Source: Deltaproteobacteria bacterium
GTDB lineage: Bacteria; Desulfobacterota_B; Binatia; UBA9968
Assembly (NCBI GenBank): GCA_005879255.1
Contig: VBKY01000386.1
Span: forward strand, 1-5,227
Direction of reading: 5' to 3'
DNA length: 5,227 bases
Shown here in pieces: positions 1-3,889 of this stretch. The notes under the pieces are model-generated. The model worked only from the letters and a program-made list of their open reading frames with translations. It was not told the origin of the DNA and did no database searches. The position numbers were made by a program, and so were the translations under genes. The number at the start of each line of letters is the position of its first letter. Position 1 is the first letter of the stretch.

Positions 1-426
1 ATCGGACTAACTGTCGGAGATGTGCTCGCCCAACAAGCTCGCACACGTCTTACAGAGAAAGGTTTCGACGTCATTGAACCCGGCATAATGAAGATGGCAA
101 CCAAGAATCGGGTTCCCACTAACACGCAGATGGCGGCGCAAATCTTGGAAGAGGCGCACCTCGACGCGACCGCGCTGTACATCGAGGTACGATGCTGGGA
201 ACCGACATCGAACAGCCGTGGGATGAAAGCCGATGGTGTGATTATTGCGCTGGATGTAACGATGGTCGATCCGAAAACCGGCACGGTCCTGTGGCAGGTG
301 CTCCGACCATCCCGGCCGGTTCCGCTTTACGGCGTCGTATTAACCGGGCAGGCTAATGTTTTTGCAGCCGAGACGGTCATGCGCGAGGTATTTGCATCAC
401 TTGAATCAAAGCAACCTGGCGGCTGA
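1..426 (+). CDS. Partial small periplasmic/lipoprotein-like protein, GNA1162/DUF799-like (3' end)
   Basis: The frame is open from base 1 to a TGA at 424-426, leaving 141 visible residues. An internal GTG at 22 could serve as a start, but the seven codons before it are open, have no obvious ribosome site, and already read like the helix that continues after it, so the true start is probably outside the window. Visible elements are an amphipathic helix ending in LTEKGFDVIEP (about residues 17-27), a helix plus strand AQILEEAHLDATALYIEV (46-63), and a strand pair with the turn VDPKTGTVLWQV (88-99). This order (helix, GF/GY-V, ADA-L-I-V, D-TG-LW) resembles the GNA1162/DUF799 lipoprotein group and CsgG-like outer-membrane-associated folds. 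That assignment is from memory of the families and is moderate at best. No catalytic residues are visible. The domain resembles the C-terminal part of the product starting at 3886, suggesting paralogues around one metal transporter. Its molecular role is unknown. Confidence 0.6.
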   Translation: MGLTVGDVLAQQARTRLTEKGFDVIEPGIMKMATKNRVPTNTQMAAQILEEAHLDATALYIEVRCWEPTSNSRGMKADGVIIALDVTMVDPKTGTVLWQVLRPSRPVPLYGVVLTGQANVFAAETVMREVFASLESKQPGG

Positions 427-472
427 GCACATATAATTTGGTGATTTTCGTTGCTATTTGTGAATTCAAGTA

Positions 473-523
473 GTCAACCCGGATTGGCTGCCAGCCCATC
501 GCGGGCACTAGGAATCCGTTGAC
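473..523. repeat. Bulged inverted repeat, possible RNA stem-loop or regulatory element
   Basis: The left arm is GTCAA (473-477), a two-base CC bulge, then CGGATT (480-485). The right arm is AATCCG (513-518) followed directly by TTGAC (519-523). This gives 11 complementary pairs interrupted by one 2-nt bulge, around a 27-nt loop. The loop can itself form a small hairpin, GCCC (494-497) with GGGC (503-506), or alternatively TGCC (489-492) with GGCA (504-507). No T-run follows, so it is not a standard intrinsic terminator. It could be a structured 3' end of the left transcript, a protein-binding site or the remnant of a small palindromic repeat. Only the complementarity is seen; function is inference. 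Confidence 0.4.
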
Positions 524-547
524 ATCAGGTACTACATCGATTAGTTT
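519..547 (+). promoter_or_regulatory. Candidate sigma70-type promoter upstream of the metal-import cluster
   Basis: A perfect TTGACA (519-524) is followed after exactly 17 nt by TAGTTT (542-547), which matches three of six TATAAT positions. Transcription would begin near 553-556, essentially at the ATG at 555, implying a leaderless or very short-leader message. That fits the lack of a Shine-Dalgarno sequence there. The -35 hexamer lies in the right arm of the 473-523 inverted repeat. The -10 box is weak, so this is a suggestion only. Confidence 0.3.
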
Positions 548-554
548 CAGCGCC

Positions 555-851
555 ATGCGCATTTCAGAAATGAGAAAAGCGCTCAAAATTCGCCACCTTC
601 TCAGCGTGGCGACCTTAGTATTCATTTTCTTTCTCCCGTTACATTTTCACCTTTCACTGACAACGCCGATCGCTAAAGAGTGCAGTTGCCTGCAAGGGAC
701 GCGCACACAGTTGGCTTTGGGCGGAAGTGTTCCGATCTTCTTCGCACAATTTCATTCCACTCACGTTCCAATACCACTCCTGTCCGCTTGGACGGATAAC
801 TGGGCTTGTCCGCAAAACGTTCGCGCTCCTCCTTCCACCGTTTCTCTGTAA
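555..851 (+). CDS. Small exported or membrane-anchored hypothetical protein with Cys-x-Cys and C-terminal RAPP motif
   Basis: From ATG 555 this encodes 98 residues. A basic N-terminus (MRKALKIRHLL from residue 6) precedes a hydrophobic helix (about 14-34, LLSVATLVFIFFLPLHFHLSL), consistent with a signal peptide or anchor. Next come ECSC (42-45), LQGTRTQLAL (46-55), a His-containing stretch around FHSTH (66-70), and a C-terminal NVRAPPSTVSL. Short proteins with a leader helix, a cysteine motif and a terminal R-A/G-P-P, such as DUF2946-type proteins, are from memory often found beside outer-membrane metal or TonB-type genes. Membership here is an inference. The start is uncertain: ATG 570 gives 93 residues, and TTG 519 has an AGGA five bases upstream but gives a poor N-terminus and coincides with a possible -35 box. 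No Shine-Dalgarno precedes 555 or 570. It lies 106 nt before the porin gene in the same direction and may take part in metal handling; no function is established. Confidence 0.55.
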   Translation: MRISEMRKALKIRHLLSVATLVFIFFLPLHFHLSLTTPIAKECSCLQGTRTQLALGGSVPIFFAQFHSTHVPIPLLSAWTDNWACPQNVRAPPSTVSL

Positions 852-854
852 GGC

Positions 855-882
855 TTCAGTCTCGAGCTACATTCTCGATAAC
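855..882 (+). promoter_or_regulatory. Weak candidate promoter in the porin leader
   Basis: TTCAGT (855-860) and GATAAC (877-882) are separated by 16 nt. The first matches TTGACA at three of six positions and the second matches TATAAT at four of six. If used, it would drive porin and transporter genes independently of the small upstream gene. An imperfect palindrome overlaps the -10 box. Both hexamers are weak, and chance occurrence in a region this size is likely enough that this stays tentative. Confidence 0.2.
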
Positions 883-892
883 TGGTTAGTCG
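876..892. promoter_or_regulatory. Imperfect palindrome, possible metal-repressor operator
   Basis: The 17-nt sequence reads CGA-TAAC-TG-GTTA-G-TCG. TAAC and GTTA form an inverted repeat around TG, and flanking CGA and TCG pair if one G is skipped. It lies 66 nt before the porin start and overlaps a weak -10 box, where a Zur-, Fur- or MntR-type repressor could act. It does not clearly match any consensus I can recall, so the link to metal regulation rests on the downstream genes. Confidence 0.2.
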
Positions 893-943
893 CCCTCCTA
901 TTCGGTTCGTTATTTGGTGGGAGGGAGACGGGTGTCTATGAGA

Positions 944-949
944 GGGAGG
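944..949 (+). promoter_or_regulatory. Ribosome binding site that sets the porin start
   Basis: GGGAGG lies eight bases before ATG 958, an ideal spacing. It decides between this start and the in-frame GTG at 727, which would add 77 residues lacking any signal-like or conserved features. Confidence 0.75.
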
Positions 950-957
950 TTATTGTT

Positions 958-2208
958 ATGGTTCTTTCACTAAGAGGACGGCACCAAATTGCGGTGTCGG
1001 CTTTCGTTGTCACTGTGTTTCTGTTCCCCGGATTATGCGTGGCTCAGACCTCGGAGCTCGACGCGATAAGGGGTATTGTTAAAAACTTGGAACAGCAACT
1101 CCAGAAAGCCTTGGAGCGAATTGATCAACTTGAAAAAGAAAAATCTGCCGGCTCGGTCCGAGTGGGAGAAGTCGAAAAATCAGTCCAGTCGCTCAAAGCC
1201 GCGCCGGGGGCTCTGAACCCGGGCATTGGCATGGTGCTCGATGCCAACGTCGAGCATAAATCAAAAACGGGCGGCAATTTTAATTTTCGCAGCGCAGAAA
1301 TTGGACTTGCCGCTTCGGTAGATCCGTTCGCGAGGCTGTATGGTTTCATCAATGGCACCCGGGAGGGCGTCGAAGTCGACGAAGCGGCGGCGATCACGAC
1401 GTCGCTCCCATGGAATCTAACCGCAAAGGGAGGTCGCTTCCTGGCCGATTTCGGCCGCTTGCCAAAGATTCACGAACATGAACTACCGTTTGTGAACGAG
1501 CCACTGTCGGTGGAAAGAATGATCGGTGGCGAGACGCAGGCGGACGGTGTCGAACTGAATTATCTCTTCCCGACGCCATTTTTTCTGCGCGCGACGTTAG
1601 GCGGATACAATAAGATCGGCGAGGGCAATGAGCGAATCGACAATAACAAGCCACGGTCGTGGAGTCGGTTTACTTATCTCGGACGACTCAATACTTATTT
1701 TGATCTTACCGACAATCACAGTATTGAATTTGGCACAAGTCACGCTTTGACTCCTTCGTTGCGTGTCTCTGGCGATGCGGGGGGCGGAAGCCGAATTCTC
1801 AACGGTATCGATGTGACTTATCGCTATCAGCCTTTGGCCAGCGTGGTCTACCAAGGTTTGACCGTCGGAGGCGAGTTTTTTCGCAATAGCGAGCGCATCG
1901 GCTTTGACGATACCTCAAAGCGCCGCCAATCTTACGGCGGATACAGTTATGCTGAGTTGAAGCTCAATAAGAACTGGTCCACGGGTTTTCTTTTTGACTA
2001 CGCTCCAAGCATTGAAAGTCCCGGAAAGAAGACAATTGGCTATTCGCCCTTTGTAACCTGGAACATCAGCGAGTTTAATCGCTTGCGCTTGCAATTCACC
2101 CACGCGGACGATCGCGTGCGCGAGGAGAAAGGCGATGGGGGAAATCAGGTTTTTCTCCAATGGACGACGGTCATCGGCGCTCACACCCACGGGTTTCTTA
2201 GCCGTTAA
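958..2208 (+). CDS. Outer-membrane porin-like beta-barrel protein of a metal (probably zinc) uptake operon
   Basis: The product has 416 residues. A signal peptide spans about residues 1-29 (hydrophobic core AVSAFVVTVFLF, likely cleavage after LCVA). A coiled coil follows at about 32-82 (LEQQLQKALERIDQLEKEK), then alternating amphipathic strands to the C-terminus, as in periplasm-anchored trimeric porins and phosphate-selective-porin-like proteins. Distinct motifs are NFNFRSAEIGLAASVDPFAR (107-126), GGRFLADFGRLPKIHEHELP (158-177) with H172 and H174, and the last strand VFLQWTTVIGAHTHGFLSR (398-416) with H409 and H411. I recall similar proteins beside zinc-type ABC importers, sometimes labelled zinc-regulated outer-membrane proteins. 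There is no TonB box or plug domain, so it should act as a diffusion channel rather than a TonB-dependent receptor. The next gene, for the binding protein, begins 23 nt downstream. Ion specificity and pore function are inferred from context; the barrel nature is fairly secure. Confidence 0.8.
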   Translation: MVLSLRGRHQIAVSAFVVTVFLFPGLCVAQTSELDAIRGIVKNLEQQLQKALERIDQLEKEKSAGSVRVGEVEKSVQSLKAAPGALNPGIGMVLDANVEHKSKTGGNFNFRSAEIGLAASVDPFARLYGFINGTREGVEVDEAAAITTSLPWNLTAKGGRFLADFGRLPKIHEHELPFVNEPLSVERMIGGETQADGVELNYLFPTPFFLRATLGGYNKIGEGNERIDNNKPRSWSRFTYLGRLNTYFDLTDNHSIEFGTSHALTPSLRVSGDAGGGSRILNGIDVTYRYQPLASVVYQGLTVGGEFFRNSERIGFDDTSKRRQSYGGYSYAELKLNKNWSTGFLFDYAPSIESPGKKTIGYSPFVTWNISEFNRLRLQFTHADDRVREEKGDGGNQVFLQWTTVIGAHTHGFLSR

Positions 2209-2231
2209 GCTTCTCTGAAGGGAGTACAGTT

Positions 2232-3161
2232 ATGAAGACGAAAGTGTCTGGACGTAAGAACTGGAAAGTATTTTTAGTCTCGCTGGCTGTTGTTTTGATG
2301 CAAACAGGTTTAGTGTTCGCGCAGCAAGTACGAGTCGTCGCGAGTTGGCCGGCTCTGGCCGACATTACCAAACAGATCGGTAAAGAATTAGTCAGTGTGG
2401 ATAGTCTCGCCACCGGGGTCGAGGATCCGCACGGCGTACCAATGAAACCAAGCTTTGTTCCAAGATTAAATCGGGCTGATGCCTTGGTTTTAATCGGGCT
2501 GGACGATGAGCTTTCATGGCTCCCCGCACTCTTAGAAGTCGCGAGCAATCCGAAAATTCTGCCTGGACAATCAGGCTATATAGACTGCTCAGTGGGGATA
2601 CCGGTAGCCGAGCCCCCAACGCGATTAGACCGGGCGGAAGGTGATCTTCACCCAAAAGGAAATCCTCACTATCTTTTGGATCCGGTTTACACGAAAATTG
2701 TGGCGCAGAACATTGCCGCCGGTCTTTCGCGTAACTTCCCTCAGCATCAGGCGGCTTTTGAAAAAAATCTGAAAGCGTATACCACTGAGTTGGATAGCTG
2801 GATTGCGCGATGGGAAAAGATGACGGCGCCTTTAAAGGGTGTCAAATTTGTCGAGTACCATCAGGAATGGGTTTATTTTGCTAACCGATACGGCCTGAAG
2901 CGGGTTGGAGCTGTTGAATTAAAGCCGGGAATTGAACCAACCCCGAATCACATCGTGGATCTGGTGCAGCGGATCAAGCAGGAAAAAGCCCAAGTGCTGC
3001 TTTATGGCGCGCAGAATCCGCGTGTGCCCCAGCAGCTGGCCAACGAGACAGGTATCAAAGTTCTGCGTCTTTACAGCAGTTCAGGAGGCCGCCCGGAGAC
3101 TGATAGCTATATTAAGTGGATTGATTATACTGTACGCACCCTAGTTCAGGCGGCTAGTTAG
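2232..3161 (+). CDS. znuA: Periplasmic metal-binding protein of a zinc/manganese ABC importer (ZnuA/TroA family, cluster A-I)
   Basis: This 309-residue protein has a signal peptide ending at about residue 30 (LVFA before QQV), then VRVVASWPALADITKQIG, the usual first strand and helix. Family motifs follow in order: GVEDPHGVP with H67, LNRADALVLIGLDDELSWL (79-97), GDLHPKGNPHYLLDP with H140 and H146, VEYHQEWVYFANRYGL with H210, and ELKPGIEPTPNHIVDLV (229-245). H67, H146 and H210 occupy the three canonical histidine ligand positions. The fourth, usually an Asp in an L-D-P segment, reads LRLYSSSGG (278-286), so no Asp is present there; H140 or another acidic residue may substitute. The long His-rich loop of classical ZnuA is absent. 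The length is normal for the family. AGGGAG (2219-2224) lies seven bases before the ATG, and a tiny CTTC-TCT-GAAG hairpin (2210-2220) abuts it. The symbol reflects family, not proven zinc specificity; manganese is the main alternative. Confidence 0.88.
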   Translation: MKTKVSGRKNWKVFLVSLAVVLMQTGLVFAQQVRVVASWPALADITKQIGKELVSVDSLATGVEDPHGVPMKPSFVPRLNRADALVLIGLDDELSWLPALLEVASNPKILPGQSGYIDCSVGIPVAEPPTRLDRAEGDLHPKGNPHYLLDPVYTKIVAQNIAAGLSRNFPQHQAAFEKNLKAYTTELDSWIARWEKMTAPLKGVKFVEYHQEWVYFANRYGLKRVGAVELKPGIEPTPNHIVDLVQRIKQEKAQVLLYGAQNPRVPQQLANETGIKVLRLYSSSGGRPETDSYIKWIDYTVRTLVQAAS

Positions 3162-3166
3162 ACTTA

Positions 3167-3889
3167 ATGAAGTCGGAACGAGATGTCGACGAAATAAAAA
3201 CGACCAGAGAGAGCGATTCAGTCGATGAGTCGCTCCCTCTGGTTTCTCTCCAAAATGTTAGCGTGGGTTACGATTCGGCACCAGTTCTCCGGGGTGTCGA
3301 TTTGGCTATTTTTCCCGGGAGCCTCGTCGGGTTGGCGGGTCCTAACGGTTCCGGGAAGACTACGCTTTTCAGAGCGATGCTCGGACTGTTGCCAGTTCTT
3401 GGCGGTTCTCTTTTCCGCAATTGTCCGCTAGCCAATTTTGGTTATGTCCCGCAAAGCGCGGCTCTTGATCCTCAATTTCCTTTGAGTGCCGCCGAGATCG
3501 TCGAGATGGGAGCCTATGGCCGTGTGCGCTCCTATCAAATTTTTCCTAAGGAGGAAAAACAGCACGCGGGCGAGGTCTTAGACCAAGTCGGTATTCGCCA
3601 CCTGATGAGGAAATCTTTTTTTTCGCTCTCCGGCGGCCAAAAACAGCGTGTTCTTATCGCTCGCGCCTTGATGGTGATGCCGAAGATCATGATTCTGGAC
3701 GAGCCTCTTTCAGGCGTGGACGAGGAATCCCGGCGCACTATCACCGACGTCTTGATTAAACTGACGCATGAGAAAGGCTTGGCGGTGTTTTTTTCCAGTC
3801 ACGATCTTGAAATGGTCAAGCGAGTCGCCGATAGGATTGTGCGCGTCGACAAAGGAAAAGTTTGGTTGGAAGAGAGGTCTTCGGCGTGA
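3167..3889 (+). CDS. znuC: ATP-binding subunit of the metal ABC importer (ZnuC/MntB type)
   Basis: This 240-residue ATPase powers the importer from the cytoplasmic face. All ABC motifs are intact: Walker A GPNGSGKT (58-65), Q-loop Gln96 in YVPQ, signature LSGGQ (154-158), Walker B IMILDE (174-179, catalytic Glu179), D-loop SGVD (182-185) and switch His212 in SSHD. The segment SAALDPQFPLSAAEIVEMG (97-115) after the Q-loop is typical of metal and chelate importers, where it contacts the permease. About 23 charged residues (MKSERDVDEIKTTRESD) precede the first conserved strand, an unusual low-complexity extension; no better in-frame start lies inside it. The ATG is 5 nt after the binding-protein stop with only a weak, distant AGG, so translation is probably coupled. 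Its TGA overlaps the GTG start of the permease. The frame stays intact through a T8 run (3616-3623) and a T7 run (3788-3794). Confidence 0.93.
   Translation: MKSERDVDEIKTTRESDSVDESLPLVSLQNVSVGYDSAPVLRGVDLAIFPGSLVGLAGPNGSGKTTLFRAMLGLLPVLGGSLFRNCPLANFGYVPQSAALDPQFPLSAAEIVEMGAYGRVRSYQIFPKEEKQHAGEVLDQVGIRHLMRKSFFSLSGGQKQRVLIARALMVMPKIMILDEPLSGVDEESRRTITDVLIKLTHEKGLAVFFSSHDLEMVKRVADRIVRVDKGKVWLEERSSA

Larger units (their letters stand above)
427..554. other. Intergenic region between the left lipoprotein-like gene and the small Cys protein
   Basis: This 128-nt gap has no credible coding sequence; the minus-strand frame crossing it has no recognisable protein features. No T-tract intrinsic terminator is visible after the TGA at 424-426. 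The gap holds the inverted repeat at 473-523 and the candidate promoter at 519-547, each listed separately. The spacing suggests that the left gene is not in the same tight operon as the metal-import genes, although read-through cannot be excluded. Confidence 0.6.

Noticed and set aside
427..472. Intrinsic terminator after the left gene
   Set aside because: No GC-rich hairpin followed by a T-tract is present; the only notable structure (473-523) lacks the T-run.
377..625. Minus-strand 82-residue open frame across the intergenic region
   Set aside because: It overlaps the end of the left gene and the start of the small + strand gene, and shows no ribosome site, signal or recognisable motif.
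795..885. Direct repeat GATAACTGG at 795-803 and 877-885
   Set aside because: A 9-mer recurring once within about 500 bases is close to chance expectation, and one copy lies inside a coding sequence.
727..957. In-frame extension of the porin gene back to GTG 727
   Set aside because: The extra 77 residues contain no signal or conserved motif, overlap the better-supported small Cys protein, and are bypassed by a strong GGGAGG site before ATG 958, which begins a clean signal peptide.
938..973. Twelve-codon frame (MRGRLLLWFFH) overlapping the porin start, possible leader peptide
   Set aside because: Its ribosome site (GGGAGGG 919-925) is 12 nt away, the peptide has no regulatory codon run matching metal control, and such short frames arise often by chance.
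1125..2655. Several minus-strand open frames opposite the porin and binding-protein genes
   Set aside because: They are low-complexity, Ser/Arg/Pro-rich translations opposite well-supported genes and look like antisense shadows.
3616..3794. T8 and T7 runs in the ATPase gene as possible frameshift sites
   Set aside because: All ABC motifs before and after the runs are in one frame at normal spacing, so there is no evidence of programmed or accidental frameshifting.
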